This document shows, piece after piece, positions 39,115 to 50,234 of a stretch of 64,000 bases of DNA (the first letter of the stretch is position 1; each line of letters starts with the position of its first letter). Source of the stretch: Glaciimonas soli (GTDB taxonomy: Bacteria > Pseudomonadota > Gammaproteobacteria > Burkholderiales > Burkholderiaceae_D); the NCBI RefSeq assembly GCF_009497155.1, contig NZ_WINI01000006.1, positions 124,001-188,000 of the forward strand. Direction: 5' to 3'. The notes beneath the pieces are model-generated. The model made no database searches, had not been told where the DNA came from, and saw only the letters and a program-made list of their open reading frames with translations. The position numbers and the translations under genes are program-made.

Positions 39115-39465
39115 CTAGCTACTGTGTTTTGCGCGGGTTTTATAACGATTAAATAGACCCGTGACAACTACAACTAGCCACATAGACAGGCCTAAATCTG
39201 AAAAAATTTTCGATGGTATGTAACTCGGAACATGCCAACCTTGATACCTCAATAATGCAAAATCCAACACCAAAAGACCAGCGATGCTACATAGTGATGC
39301 CATTACGTTGCTTCGTAATTTCACGGCACGCTCGAATAAACCCCACACGCCTACAACTAGCAAATAACACCCGGCCAGCCATGCTGACTCAGAAAAAATA
39401 ACACTGTATACCAAACATATAGCAAGACCTGTTTTCGCTCCTATTTTCAATAGCTCATTACGCAT
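39115..39465 (-). CDS. Small membrane protein of unknown function
   Basis: A 116-residue protein with three or four hydrophobic helices: TGLAICLVYSVIFSESAWLA, GCYLLVVGVWGLFERAV, VMASLCSIAGLLVLDFALLRY and LSMWLVVVVTGLFNRYK. The ATG at 39465 follows GGAGAG at 5 bases; a TTG at 39477 would add four residues. I do not recognise a family. It overlaps no other gene and is convergent with ggt. Coding status rests on the clean hydrophobic pattern and ribosome site. Confidence 0.6.
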   Translation of the reverse strand: MRNELLKIGAKTGLAICLVYSVIFSESAWLAGCYLLVVGVWGLFERAVKLRSNVMASLCSIAGLLVLDFALLRYQGWHVPSYIPSKIFSDLGLSMWLVVVVTGLFNRYKTRAKHSS

Positions 39466-39594
39466 TCGACTCTCCAAACTTCAATAAGAATAGAGAAATA
39501 ATACTCACACAAATATATCTTTGCGGCAATTTATTTTAGGCAAAAGCAAAAATACAAAGCATGAGTTGTGAGCACATTTTGCTGAAAATACGCG

Positions 39595-39624
39595 AAAAAA
39601 AACCAGCCCGAAAGCTGGTTTTTC
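39595..39624 (-). terminator. Terminator after secF
   Basis: AAAACCAGC and GCTGGTTTTT form a stem around CCGAAA. On the minus strand it ends in a long T-run, 16 bp after the secF stop, closing the queA-tgt-yajC-secD-secF unit. Confidence 0.92.
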
Positions 39625-39639
39625 TGATGCAAACGATAC

Positions 39640-40584
39640 TTAAACCACCGCACCGTCATTCTCATCTTTTTCTTTAATCGGCTTAATCAAATCTTCACGC
39701 TTCACACCCAGCCACATCGCAATCGCAGCAGCAACGAAGACGGAAGAATAAATACCGAACAAAATACCAATCGTCAGTGCCAGAGCGAAATAATGCAATG
39801 TAGGGCCACCGAAGAAGAACATCGACAACACCATGATTTCAGTACTACCGTGGGTAATGATGGTACGTGAAATCGTGCTGGTAATCGCGTGGTTCAACAC
39901 ATCTGCCGTTGGCATTTTTCCGTGTCTACGGTCACGGAAAGTTTCGCGCACACGGTCAAATACGACCACCGATTCATTCACCGAGTAACCCAGCACTGCC
40001 AACGTTGCGGCCAATACCGTCAGCGAAAATTCCCACTGGAAGAAGGCGAAGAAACCAAGAATAATCACCACGTCATGCAAGTTAGCGATAATCGCGGCGA
40101 CGGCGTATTTCCATTCGAAACGGATAGCCAGATAAACCACGATGCCGATAATCACGAACGCCAATGCCATCAAACCATCATGCGCCAATTCATCTCCCAC
40201 CTGCGGGCCGACAAATTCAGTTCGCTTTAAAACCACATCGGGATTTTGCTGTTTTAAGGCAGCGAATACCTGATCATTTTGCTGCGCCGAACTGACATCT
40301 TTTTTCGCCGGCAAGCGCACAATCACGTCTTGCGCTGTACCAAAACTTTGTACCTGATTATCAGGGAACCCGGCTGCATCTACGGTATTGCGGATTGCTT
40401 CAATATTGGCCGGCTGACTGTAGGTGACTTCCATCACGGTACCGCCAGTGAACTCAATCGATAAATGCAAACCCTTGGAAAACAGGAAGAACACGGCCAA
40501 GACAAACGTTATCGCCGAGATCGCATTCAAGATCAATGCGTGACGCATAAACGGAATATCTTTTTTGATTCGGAAAAACTCCAT
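39640..40584 (-). CDS. secF: Protein translocase subunit SecF
   Basis: Works with SecD to pull translocating proteins across the inner membrane using the proton gradient. It has TM1 (HALILNAISAITFVLAVFFLF), a periplasmic P4-like domain starting GLHLSIEFTGGTVMEV, and five more helices. The conserved segments GYSVNESVVVFDRVRE and FFGGPTLHYFALALTIGILFG are present. The ATG at 40584 is preferred, with AAAGGA upstream; a GTG precedes it immediately. Length is 314 residues. Confidence 0.97.
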   Translation of the reverse strand: MEFFRIKKDIPFMRHALILNAISAITFVLAVFFLFSKGLHLSIEFTGGTVMEVTYSQPANIEAIRNTVDAAGFPDNQVQSFGTAQDVIVRLPAKKDVSSAQQNDQVFAALKQQNPDVVLKRTEFVGPQVGDELAHDGLMALAFVIIGIVVYLAIRFEWKYAVAAIIANLHDVVIILGFFAFFQWEFSLTVLAATLAVLGYSVNESVVVFDRVRETFRDRRHGKMPTADVLNHAITSTISRTIITHGSTEIMVLSMFFFGGPTLHYFALALTIGILFGIYSSVFVAAAIAMWLGVKREDLIKPIKEKDENDGAVV

Positions 40585-40601
40585 CACATTCCTTTCGGTG
40601 T

Positions 40602-40629
40602 GAGCTTGCTCTTATTTGGAAGCAAGCTC
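40602..40629 (-). other. Hairpin between secD and secF
   Basis: GAGCTTGCT (40602-40610) pairs with AGCAAGCTC (40621-40629), 15 bp before the secF start. It lies within the operon; there is no T-run in the gene direction. It may limit access to, or protect, the secF leader. Confidence 0.5.
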
Positions 40630-40694
40630 TCAATTTTTACTATTCGATGACTACAGGACGTTGTTAGATTCTGCGTTGATATGTTCTGTACAAC

Positions 40695-42566
40695 TTACGC
40701 TTTTTCAGCGCCTGGTTTCCAGATTTTACCAATCGACAACGTCGTCAATTTCTTACGACGGCCGTACCACAAGTTCGCCAAGCCACGTGAGAAGAACACG
40801 GCAGAGAACATCGAAGTCAAAATCCCCAGGCAATGCACAATCGCAAATCCACGAATCGCGCCAGAGCCAAACACATACAACGCAATACCGGCAATCAACG
40901 CCGTAACGTTGGAATCAAGAATGGTATGCCATGCATGTTCAAAACCTAGTGCAATTGCCGCTTGCGGCGTATTGCCTTTGCGTAGTTCTTCGCGGATGCG
41001 TTCATTGACCAGTACGTTGGCATCAATCGCCATACCCAGGGTCAACGCAATCGCCGCGATACCTGGCAAAGTCAAAGTAGCTTGCAAAGTAGAAAGCACA
41101 GCAACCAGCAACAACAAGTTCACTGACAGAGCGACCACACTGAATGCACCAAACATCAGATAGTAAATAATCATGAACACCGACACCACTGCAAAACCGT
41201 ACATGACAGAATCAAAGCCCATCTTGATATTGTCAGCACCCAGTTGTGGGCCGATGGTACGTTCTTCGATGATTTCCATCGGTGCAGCCAGGGAACCGGC
41301 ACGCATCAGCAAAGCCAAATCGGCAGAAGCTTGCGCTGTACCCATGCCAGTGATTTGGAAATTGGAGCCAAACTCACTTTGAATTGTTGCAACTGACAGG
41401 ACTTCGCCTTTGCCTTTTTCAAACAACACTATCGCCATCAACTTACCAACGTTGTCACGGGTCAGATTGCGCATGATGCGACCACCATCGCCGTTCAAGC
41501 TCACCGCCACTGCTGGCTGATGATTTTGATCAAACGATACCGAAGCGTCGGAAATATAATCACCGGTCAACACTGGGTCTTTGTACAACACCACTGGTGC
41601 GCCTTTACCAACCTTAAATAACTCTGAACCAAACGGTATCGCCGCAGTTTCTTCAGTACCGCGTGTCACCGTCTGATCGACCATACGCACTTCCAGCGTC
41701 GCGGTACGACCGATAATATCTTTCGCGCGCGAAACATCCTGCACGCCTGGCAATTCCACCACAATACGGTCAGCACCTTGACGCTGAATCACCGGCTCAG
41801 AAACACCCAGTTCGTTCACACGCTTGGACAAGGTCAAGATATTTTGCTGCACACCTTCATCGATGCTTTTCTTTAAAATTTCTGGCTTAAGTGTCGCGAT
41901 GATCTGTTGATCACTTCCCGCTACGACAGGCGCGTCGGTTAACGTCAATTCCGGCAGTTGATCAGCGAGCAGACTTTTAGCTTTACTGTAAGTGTCTTGA
42001 TCGCGGAAGCTGATATTTATCGCATCGCCATTACGGTCGAGGCCGCTATACCGTATATCTTTATCACGCAAAATCGAGCGGACACTCGCTTGCAAACCTT
42101 GCAAACGCTTAGTCTTGACCGCGTTGGTATCGACTTGCATCAGGAAATGCACACCCCCACGCAAATCAAGGCCAAGGAACATCGGCGCGGCGTGGATGGC
42201 TTGCAACCATTGCGGCGTGTTCGGCACCAGATTAAAGGCGGTGATATAAGTCGGATCGGTAGGATCTGTATTTAATGTTTTTTCCAGCAACGCTTTCGCT
42301 TTGAACTGGGTATCCGTGTCTTGAAAACGTGCGCGTACCGTTCCTTGACCAGCTGGATCGAAAGACATGCTCGTCGGCACTAAGCCGCCTTGCGTCAAGA
42401 CTTGTTCGACTTGCGCCTCCAGCGCACTATCCACTTTTAAAGTAGATTTGCCGCTGCTAATTTGCACCGCGGGCGATTCGCCAAAAAAATTCGGTAGTGT
42501 GTACAGCACGCCAAACAAGAGCGCGATGACAATCACAACATATTTCCAGAGGGGGTAACGATTCAT
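40695..42566 (-). CDS. secD: Protein translocase subunit SecD
   Basis: Partner of SecF. Six transmembrane helices are expected: one near the start (YPLWKYVVIVIALLFGVLYT) and five at the C terminus. The D1 motif is LGLDLRGGVHFLMQVD, and the periplasmic P1 region carries VNELGVSEPVIQRQG and IVVELPGVQD. The C-terminal RND-like part shows ALTLGMAIDANVLVNERIRE and GFAIVHCLGILTSMFSAV. Length 623 residues is normal. Confidence 0.98.
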   Translation of the reverse strand: MNRYPLWKYVVIVIALLFGVLYTLPNFFGESPAVQISSGKSTLKVDSALEAQVEQVLTQGGLVPTSMSFDPAGQGTVRARFQDTDTQFKAKALLEKTLNTDPTDPTYITAFNLVPNTPQWLQAIHAAPMFLGLDLRGGVHFLMQVDTNAVKTKRLQGLQASVRSILRDKDIRYSGLDRNGDAINISFRDQDTYSKAKSLLADQLPELTLTDAPVVAGSDQQIIATLKPEILKKSIDEGVQQNILTLSKRVNELGVSEPVIQRQGADRIVVELPGVQDVSRAKDIIGRTATLEVRMVDQTVTRGTEETAAIPFGSELFKVGKGAPVVLYKDPVLTGDYISDASVSFDQNHQPAVAVSLNGDGGRIMRNLTRDNVGKLMAIVLFEKGKGEVLSVATIQSEFGSNFQITGMGTAQASADLALLMRAGSLAAPMEIIEERTIGPQLGADNIKMGFDSVMYGFAVVSVFMIIYYLMFGAFSVVALSVNLLLLVAVLSTLQATLTLPGIAAIALTLGMAIDANVLVNERIREELRKGNTPQAAIALGFEHAWHTILDSNVTALIAGIALYVFGSGAIRGFAIVHCLGILTSMFSAVFFSRGLANLWYGRRKKLTTLSIGKIWKPGAEKA

Positions 42567-42616
42567 AATGATTCGGCGTTTTTTTAGAATTGTAGAATTC
42601 GTGAAGCTTCATTTGA

Positions 42617-42644
42617 AGAGAGCACCCATATTGGATGCTCTCTT
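42617..42644 (-). other. Hairpin between yajC and secD
   Basis: AGAGAGCA and TGCTCTCT form an 8-bp stem around a 12-base loop in the 96-bp gap. In the direction of transcription it is followed only by a short T-containing stretch (TTCAAATG), so it is probably not a full terminator. Confidence 0.45.
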
Positions 42645-42662
42645 TCCTAACTTGATCAAAAA

Positions 42663-43010
42663 TTACAAAGTCTTGATCGTGCCTTTTGGCAGCAAAGTCG
42701 ATACAGCACTTTTTTGTACGGTGATTTCAACACCTGCCGACACTTCCAATGTGATGTAACCATCAGAAACTTTGGTGATTTTACCCAAAATACCACCGGC
42801 AGAAATCACTTCATCGCCTTTTGCCAGCGCATCCATCATCGCCTTTTGTTCTTTTTGACGCTTCATTTGTGGGCGTATCATCAAGAAGTACAGCACCACA
42901 AACATCAAGATAATCGGTAAGAAGCTTGTCAAGTTGCCGCCCAAGCCGGCAAGACCGCCTGCTGGAGTCGCCGCTGGCGCAGTCTGCGCGTACGCTGTTG
43001 TAATGAACAT
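42663..43010 (-). CDS. yajC: Preprotein translocase accessory subunit YajC
   Basis: A 115-residue membrane protein of the SecDF-YajC complex. It has one transmembrane helix (FLPIILMFVVLYFLMIRPQ), then the conserved basic MKRQKEQKAMMDAL and GDEVISAGGILGKITKVSDG segments of the cytoplasmic domain. It lies in the classical order between tgt and secD. The 190-bp gap upstream holds a terminator-like hairpin. Confidence 0.97.
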   Translation of the reverse strand: MFITTAYAQTAPAATPAGGLAGLGGNLTSFLPIILMFVVLYFLMIRPQMKRQKEQKAMMDALAKGDEVISAGGILGKITKVSDGYITLEVSAGVEITVQKSAVSTLLPKGTIKTL

Positions 43011-43035
43011 GAGAGTGCTCCCAAAGTAGTAGTTG

Positions 43036-43113
43036 AAAAATAGCCCCGCATTTTAGCATTGCGGGAGGCCGAAATAGCACACTGCCGGCTCTAAGTAGTC
43101 AGAACAGGCAGTG
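43036..43113 (-). promoter_or_regulatory. Terminator-like hairpin pair in the tgt-yajC gap (possible attenuator)
   Basis: On the minus strand, CACTGCC/GGCAGTG (43080-43113) comes first. Then CCCGCA and TGCGGG (43045-43065) form a 6-bp stem with a 9-base loop, followed by GCTATTTTT. This resembles an intrinsic terminator ending only about 25 bp ahead of the yajC start, so there is little room for a new promoter after it. Partial termination is a reasonable reading. Confidence 0.45.
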
Positions 43114-43200
43114 TATTTAGTACAAACTCATGTAAAAAAGAGCTTATTCGCTGTAAATGGCGTCGTTTACAAATTTAACAAGTGTTGCTTCGACATCTAT

Positions 43201-45391
<2,191 letters not shown>

Positions 45392-45469
45392 GCTTAAGGT
45401 AATGGGAAAGGCTGAGGCAAAAATTAAAGCTATTGTGGCAAAACCATCTTACCAAGGCCGCAACTAGCC

Positions 45470-45498
45470 TTTACAATAGGATAAACTGGGTTTATATA
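45470..45498 (+). promoter_or_regulatory. Candidate recG promoter
   Basis: TTTACA (45470-45475) and TATATA (45493-45498) are 17 bp apart, about 80 bp ahead of the recG start. It lies in the queA-recG divergent gap. No other evidence. Confidence 0.4.
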
Positions 45499-45577
45499 CA
45501 GTCTTTTTAAAAGACAACCCTCTATTTTACGTTAGCTGCTCATTTTATGGGCTGATATATACCCATTGCTCTGTACT

Positions 45578-47689
45578 ATGCCCGATTCCACGACAAAGCC
45601 TGCTCCCAAAAAACCACCGGCAACTTCACAGGCCACTACGCGTGCCAATAAGTTAGCACGTCTGGGTTTGCGTACGGACATGGACTGCGTGCTGCATCTA
45701 CCGGCGCGCTATGAAGATGAAACGCAAGTGCTGACCATACAGCAAGCTAGTCATGTCGGTAGCAGTACAGCGCAAGTCGAAGGCATCGTCAGCAGTTGTG
45801 ATATTCAATATCGCCCGCGTCGTCAATTGATAGTGACCCTGCAGGACGATACTGGTCAATTGGTGATGCGCTTTTTGAATTTTTACGGTAGCCAAACCAA
45901 GCAACTTGCCGTCGGTACACGAGTACGCGCTCGCGGCGAAATTCGACATGGTTTTTTTGGCGCGGAAATCGTCCACCCTAACTACAAAATCGTATTGGAA
46001 GGAGCGCCGCTGCCATGTGTGTTGACACCGGTATATCCATCCGGAGAAGGTTTATCGCAAACCTATTTACGCAAAGTGATTGCCGATGCGATGCAAAAGG
46101 TCAACTGGCAGGACACCTTATCGCCAGCACAATTGCAAACGTCGTCACCTCACACCTTCCAATTGATGCCATTTGAAGCAGCAGTACGGCTGTTGCATAA
46201 CCCTCCTCCCGAAATTGATGAAGGCGCGTTAGAAGACAAATCGCATCCGGCATGGGTAAGGATGAAGTTTGATGAATTACTAGCGCAACAGTTGTCATTG
46301 AAACGTGCGCAAGTTGCGCGACGCGCTAAAAATGCACGGGCCTTGTCGGTGACAGGAACATTAAGCGCGGCGTTTTTACAAGCCTTACCGTTCTCACTCA
46401 CCGCGGCACAACAGCGTGTGCTGACTGAAATTCGCCACGATTTACAAGCGCCGTTTCCGATGCAGCGTTTGCTGCAAGGCGATGTCGGCAGCGGTAAAAC
46501 CGTCGTCGCGGCATTAGCTGCAGCGCAAGCAATAGATAGTGGTTATCAAGCCGTGTTAATGGCACCGACAGAAATTTTGGCAGATCAACATTTCCGAAAA
46601 ATTGCTGGCTGGATGGAGCCGCTTGGCATCAAGGTTGCCTGGCTGACTGGCAGTTTGAAAAAGAAAGAAAAGCTGGCCGCGCAAGAACGGATCGCCTCGG
46701 GCGAGGCGCAACTGATTATCGGCACGCATGCATTGATACAAGACAGTGTGCAGTTTGCAAAATTGGGATTAGTGATTGTCGATGAACAGCATCGCTTTGG
46801 TGTTGGTCAGCGTTTAACTTTGCGCAATAAAGCAAACAACGGCGACAGTGACATCGTCCCGCATCAACTGATGATGAGTGCAACACCGATTCCACGTACC
46901 CTGGCGATGACTTATTACGCCGATCTGGAAATTTCGGTGATTGACGAATTGCCGCCAGGTCGCACACCCATCGTTACCCGCAACATCGATCAAAATCGAC
47001 GCGATGAAGTAATCGCACGGGTCCATGCCGCCGCACAAGAAGGCAGGCAAGTCTATTGGGTATGTCCGTTAATTGAGGAATCGGAAGCGTTACAGTTGCA
47101 AACCGCGACCGAAACGTATGCCGCACTTGCCGAGGCGCTCCCTGATCTGCATATAGGCTTAGTGCATGGGCGTCTGAAGCAAGTTGAAAAACAGGCGGTG
47201 ATGGAGGCTTTCATTCGCGGCGAGATTCATGTTTTAGTCGCCACTACCGTTATCGAAGTCGGTGTCGATGTGCCGAATGCTTCGCTGATGGTGATCGAAC
47301 ATGCGGAACGCTTTGGCTTGTCACAATTACATCAATTGCGCGGTCGGGTTGGACGTGGCTCGGCAGCCAGCGTATGCTTGCTGCTTTATCAGGCTCCCTT
47401 AGGGCAAATCGCCAGGCAGCGTTTGATGACCATGCGCGAAACCACCGATGGGTTTGAAATCGCCCGTCGCGATCTCGATATCCGCGGTCCTGGCGAATTT
47501 TTGGGGTCACGACAGTCTGGTGAAGCCATGCTGCGATTTGCCGATTTGTCTACCGATCAATGGCTGGTGGAGCAAGCAAGTAGCCTGGCGCAGAACTTGT
47601 TGCAACATACGACGCCGGAGAACAGCGCTACGGTGACTGCGCATTTAGCCCGCTGGCTAGGTGGACGTGAAGATTTTTTGAAAGTGTAA
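45578..47689 (+). CDS. recG: ATP-dependent DNA helicase RecG
   Basis: Remodels stalled replication forks and Holliday junctions. It has an N-terminal wedge/OB domain (HLPARYEDET, GQLVMRFLNFY), and superfamily 2 motifs: Walker A LLQGDVGSGKTVVAALAAAQ, MAPTEILADQH, DEQHRFGVGQR (the DEQH box), MSATPIPRTLAMT and IEHAERFGLSQLHQLRGRVG. The C-terminal RDLDIRGPGEFLGSRQSG is diagnostic for RecG. The ATG at 45578 (MPDSTTKP) is preferred over a TTG at 45566. It runs 8 bp ahead of oxyR. Confidence 0.98.
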   Translation: MPDSTTKPAPKKPPATSQATTRANKLARLGLRTDMDCVLHLPARYEDETQVLTIQQASHVGSSTAQVEGIVSSCDIQYRPRRQLIVTLQDDTGQLVMRFLNFYGSQTKQLAVGTRVRARGEIRHGFFGAEIVHPNYKIVLEGAPLPCVLTPVYPSGEGLSQTYLRKVIADAMQKVNWQDTLSPAQLQTSSPHTFQLMPFEAAVRLLHNPPPEIDEGALEDKSHPAWVRMKFDELLAQQLSLKRAQVARRAKNARALSVTGTLSAAFLQALPFSLTAAQQRVLTEIRHDLQAPFPMQRLLQGDVGSGKTVVAALAAAQAIDSGYQAVLMAPTEILADQHFRKIAGWMEPLGIKVAWLTGSLKKKEKLAAQERIASGEAQLIIGTHALIQDSVQFAKLGLVIVDEQHRFGVGQRLTLRNKANNGDSDIVPHQLMMSATPIPRTLAMTYYADLEISVIDELPPGRTPIVTRNIDQNRRDEVIARVHAAAQEGRQVYWVCPLIEESEALQLQTATETYAALAEALPDLHIGLVHGRLKQVEKQAVMEAFIRGEIHVLVATTVIEVGVDVPNASLMVIEHAERFGLSQLHQLRGRVGRGSAASVCLLLYQAPLGQIARQRLMTMRETTDGFEIARRDLDIRGPGEFLGSRQSGEAMLRFADLSTDQWLVEQASSLAQNLLQHTTPENSATVTAHLARWLGGREDFLKV

Positions 47690-47697
47690 ATACCGAC

Positions 47698-48645
47698 ATG
47701 ACTCTAACCGAACTTAAATACATCGTCGCAGTAGCACGCGTAAAACATTTTGGTCATGCGGCAGAAGCCTGCTTCGTCGCACAACCGACACTTTCCGTCG
47801 CTATCAGAAAACTAGAGGATGAATTAGGTGTGGTGATTTTTGAGCGCGGCGGTGGTGAAATTTCGGTGACACCGCTAGGAGCAAAAATTGTCGCCCAGGC
47901 CGAACGCGTGTTGGAGCAAACCGCCGCCATCCGCGAAATCGCCAATCAAAATAAAGACCCGCTATCTGGCCCGCTGCGTCTTGGCATCATCTACACCATC
48001 GGCCCTTATTTGCTACCTGCGCTGGTCAAAACCATGATCGAGCAAGTCCCGCAAATGCCGATGGTATTGCAAGAAAATTTCACCGTACGCTTGTTGGAAT
48101 TACTGCGTCAGGGTGAGCTTGATGTCGCCATCATGGCGCTACCTTTTCCGGAACATGGATTGATGGTGCAACCGCTGTATGACGAACCTTTTGTCATCGC
48201 CATGCCGAAAAATCATCCATGGGCCAACCGTACCAGCATTAGTACCGACGAGTTAAAAACCGAAACCATGCTATTACTCGGCAGCGGCCATTGCTTCCGC
48301 GATCAAGTGTTAGAAGTGTGCCCGGAAATGTCACGCTTTTCGACCGGCGGGGATGGTATCGCCCGCACTTTCGAAGGCTCATCGCTGGAAACCATACGTC
48401 ATATGGTGGCCTCAGGAATTGGCATCACAGCCCTGCCACGCGCATCCGTGACCGACATCAACGATAAGGACGGCATGCTGCGTTACGTTCCGTTTGCAGA
48501 GCCAAGTCCCTCACGTCGCGTAGTCATTGCATGGCGCAAAAGTTTTACCCGTCATGAAGCCATCGCTGCTGTACAAAAAGCAGTTCTCGATTGTGGTTTG
48601 CAAGGTGTCACTTTGCTACATAACGAAAAAGTGCTTGAAGGCTAA
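47698..48645 (+). CDS. oxyR: OxyR hydrogen-peroxide sensor (LysR family)
   Basis: Redox-controlled activator of peroxide defence genes. The N-terminal winged helix-turn-helix (HFGHAAEACFVAQPTLSVAI) matches the LysR DNA-binding domain. The sensor domain has C199 and C208 in GHCFRDQVLEVC, at exactly the numbering of the E. coli disulfide pair, and the TSLE-like SSLETIRHMVASG segment. Length is 315 residues. Coupling to recG is common in betaproteobacteria. Nearby possible targets (the exported peroxiredoxin, glutathione peroxidase) are not adjacent. Confidence 0.97.
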   Translation: MTLTELKYIVAVARVKHFGHAAEACFVAQPTLSVAIRKLEDELGVVIFERGGGEISVTPLGAKIVAQAERVLEQTAAIREIANQNKDPLSGPLRLGIIYTIGPYLLPALVKTMIEQVPQMPMVLQENFTVRLLELLRQGELDVAIMALPFPEHGLMVQPLYDEPFVIAMPKNHPWANRTSISTDELKTETMLLLGSGHCFRDQVLEVCPEMSRFSTGGDGIARTFEGSSLETIRHMVASGIGITALPRASVTDINDKDGMLRYVPFAEPSPSRRVVIAWRKSFTRHEAIAAVQKAVLDCGLQGVTLLHNEKVLEG

Positions 48646-48654
48646 TTCAACGAA

Positions 48655-48689
48655 GTAGGATGCGTGGAATATAACGATACGCATCCTAC
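48655..48689 (+). repeat. GTAGGATGCGT hairpin between oxyR and ubiA
   Basis: GTAGGATGCGT (48655-48665) and ACGCATCCTAC (48679-48689) form an 11-bp perfect stem with a 13-base loop. There is no T-run. Sequences of the GTAGGATGCG...CGCATCCTAC kind recur as dispersed repeats in several proteobacteria; only one copy is visible here. Confidence 0.6.
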
Positions 48690-48706
48690 GATTTATGTAA
48701 GTCCAC

Positions 48707-49561
48707 ATGGAAAAACTCAAACTCTACTTACGATTGGTTCGTCTGGACAAACCAATTGGCATTTTGCTATTACTTTGGCCGACTCTGATCGCTTTGTGGC
48801 TCGCCAGCAACGGTAAACCAGACTGGAAATTAGTCGCTATTTTTTGCATAGGAACGGCATTAATGCGTTCCGCCGGTTGTGCCATCAATGATTTTGCCGA
48901 CCGCGATATTGATAAATACGTTAAACGCACCGCTGAACGACCACTCACCAGCGGCAAAATCGCGGCATGGGAAGCGGTGATGATTGCAGTGGTGCTGGCG
49001 TTGATATCATTTTTATTGATATTGCCTTTGAATGCACTGACCAAACAACTGTCTGTCGCCGCGCTCATCGTGGCTGGCAGCTACCCTTATTTCAAGCGCT
49101 TTTTCGCCATTCCGCAGGCTTATCTTGGAATTGCTTTTGGCTTTGGCATTCCGATGGGCTTTGCCGCAGTGCAAGATAATGTGCCGGTAGCGGCATGGAT
49201 ACTATTAATTGCCAATATCTTTTGGGCAGTCGCCTACGACACGGAATATGCCATGGTGGATCGCGATGACGACCTGAAAATTGGTATCCAAACCTCGGCC
49301 ATTACCTTTGGCCGTTACGATGTCCTGGCGGTGATGCTGTGCTATTTTTGCTGCTTTGCACTAGTGTTCGTGGTAGGCTGGCAGTACGGTTTACGCACTT
49401 GGTTTATCGCCGGTTTAGTGGTGGCCACTGGCTGCGCAATCTATCATTATTTTTTGATTCGCGAGCGGGATCGTGCTGGGTGCTTTGCAGCATTTCGGCA
49501 TAACAATTGGCTCGGTGCTGCGATATTTTGTGGCATTGCAATGGACTATGCATTACGATAG
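48707..49561 (+). CDS. ubiA: 4-hydroxybenzoate polyprenyltransferase
   Basis: Attaches the polyprenyl tail to 4-hydroxybenzoate in ubiquinone synthesis. A polytopic membrane protein of 284 residues with the two Asp-rich prenyl diphosphate motifs [15 protein letters not shown] and [16 protein letters not shown], the [16 protein letters not shown] terminus and [20 protein letters not shown]. It uses the product of ubiC (20901-21512). It follows oxyR by 61 bp. Confidence 0.98.
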   Translation: MEKLKLYLRLVRLDKPIGILLLLWPTLIALWLASNGKPDWKLVAIFCIGTALMRSAGCAINDFADRDIDKYVKRTAERPLTSGKIAAWEAVMIAVVLALISFLLILPLNALTKQLSVAALIVAGSYPYFKRFFAIPQAYLGIAFGFGIPMGFAAVQDNVPVAAWILLIANIFWAVAYDTEYAMVDRDDDLKIGIQTSAITFGRYDVLAVMLCYFCCFALVFVVGWQYGLRTWFIAGLVVATGCAIYHYFLIRERDRAGCFAAFRHNNWLGAAIFCGIAMDYALR

Positions 49562-49645
49562 CAAATCAATATTGTTTTATATCATTCCGGCATATCGTTA
49601 CTTCATAACGACATCAGACAATTCACTCACACGAAAGGGAACATC

Positions 49646-49969
49646 ATGGCAATTAATACCGACCATATCAAAGACGCCCGCGACAATCTGAATGAAGGCT
49701 TGAAATCTGTCATCAATGAGGCAGAACAAATCATTGACGAAGCACATGACCATGCTCAACACCGTTATGACAAAGCACGCGCAAAACTGAAAGAAACATT
49801 GCACACTGCAAAAACTGAATTTCCTAAAGTCTCCAAAAAAGCCGTCGAAAGAAGCAGACATGCGGCGCATGTGACCGACGAATACGTTGGTGACAACCCA
49901 TGGAAAGCCGTCGGTGTTGCGGCGGCGATTGGCTTGTTGGTAGGTGTTGTTATTGGCCGCGGCCGATAA
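49646..49969 (+). CDS. DUF883 (ElaB/YqjD-type) protein
   Basis: A 107-residue helical protein. A charged coiled-coil part (INEAEQIIDEAHDHAQHRYD) is followed by a C-terminal transmembrane segment (WKAVGVAAAIGLLVGVVIGR) ending in Arg. This is the ElaB/YqjD/YgaM pattern; YqjD of E. coli tethers ribosomes to the membrane in stationary phase. AAAGGG precedes the ATG. The protein ends at the typical GRGR tail. Confidence 0.9.
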   Translation: MAINTDHIKDARDNLNEGLKSVINEAEQIIDEAHDHAQHRYDKARAKLKETLHTAKTEFPKVSKKAVERSRHAAHVTDEYVGDNPWKAVGVAAAIGLLVGVVIGRGR

Positions 49970-50012
49970 TATTACTGATTGACCTTCTTCTGTCAGCTAT
50001 CAGTCATTAGAC

Positions 50013-50092
50013 AAAAGTGGAGGGGCGGCAAACATCATCAGCACCATTGTGTAATTGCAATGAGTTGAACTGTTTGCCGCCCTCCGCTTTTT
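50013..50092 (+). terminator. Long-loop hairpin/terminator after the DUF883 gene
   Basis: AAAAG.GGAGGG.CGGCAAACA (50013-50033) pairs with TGTTTGCCG.CCTCC.CTTTTT (50071-50092) with one or two bulges. The loop is about 37 bases, larger than for most terminators. A T-run follows. It could end the DUF883 mRNA or be a small stable RNA. Confidence 0.65.
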
Positions 50093-50114
50093 GGGCATAC
50101 AAACGAAATAAGGC

Positions 50115-50196
50115 TTACGCAAAATTGTCCTAGCAGGGCGTGCCACACGCAGACAGTACGGCAAGTAGGCATAACGCCGCTGCAGCAGTTTTGCGT
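50115..50196 (+). repeat. Covarying hairpin element, copy C
   Basis: Arms ACGCAAAATTG (50117-50127) and CAGTTTTGCGT (50186-50196) pair, including one G-T pair. The stem continues as GCAG.GGCGT (50133-50141) against ACGCC.CTGC (50174-50183), then GCC/GGC. The loop has ACACGCAGACAGT and GGCAAG. The outer end TTACGCAAAA also matches the MITE-like ends. It lies 39 bp before the downstream gene. Confidence 0.7.
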
Positions 50197-50234
50197 CTCT
50201 CCTAAAATTAGAGCCCTGCGGAGAAAGGTGCTTC

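Noticed and set aside
43066-43120. A tRNA in the tgt-yajC gap
   Set aside because: The hairpins do not form a cloverleaf and there is no T-loop consensus (GTTCRANNC).
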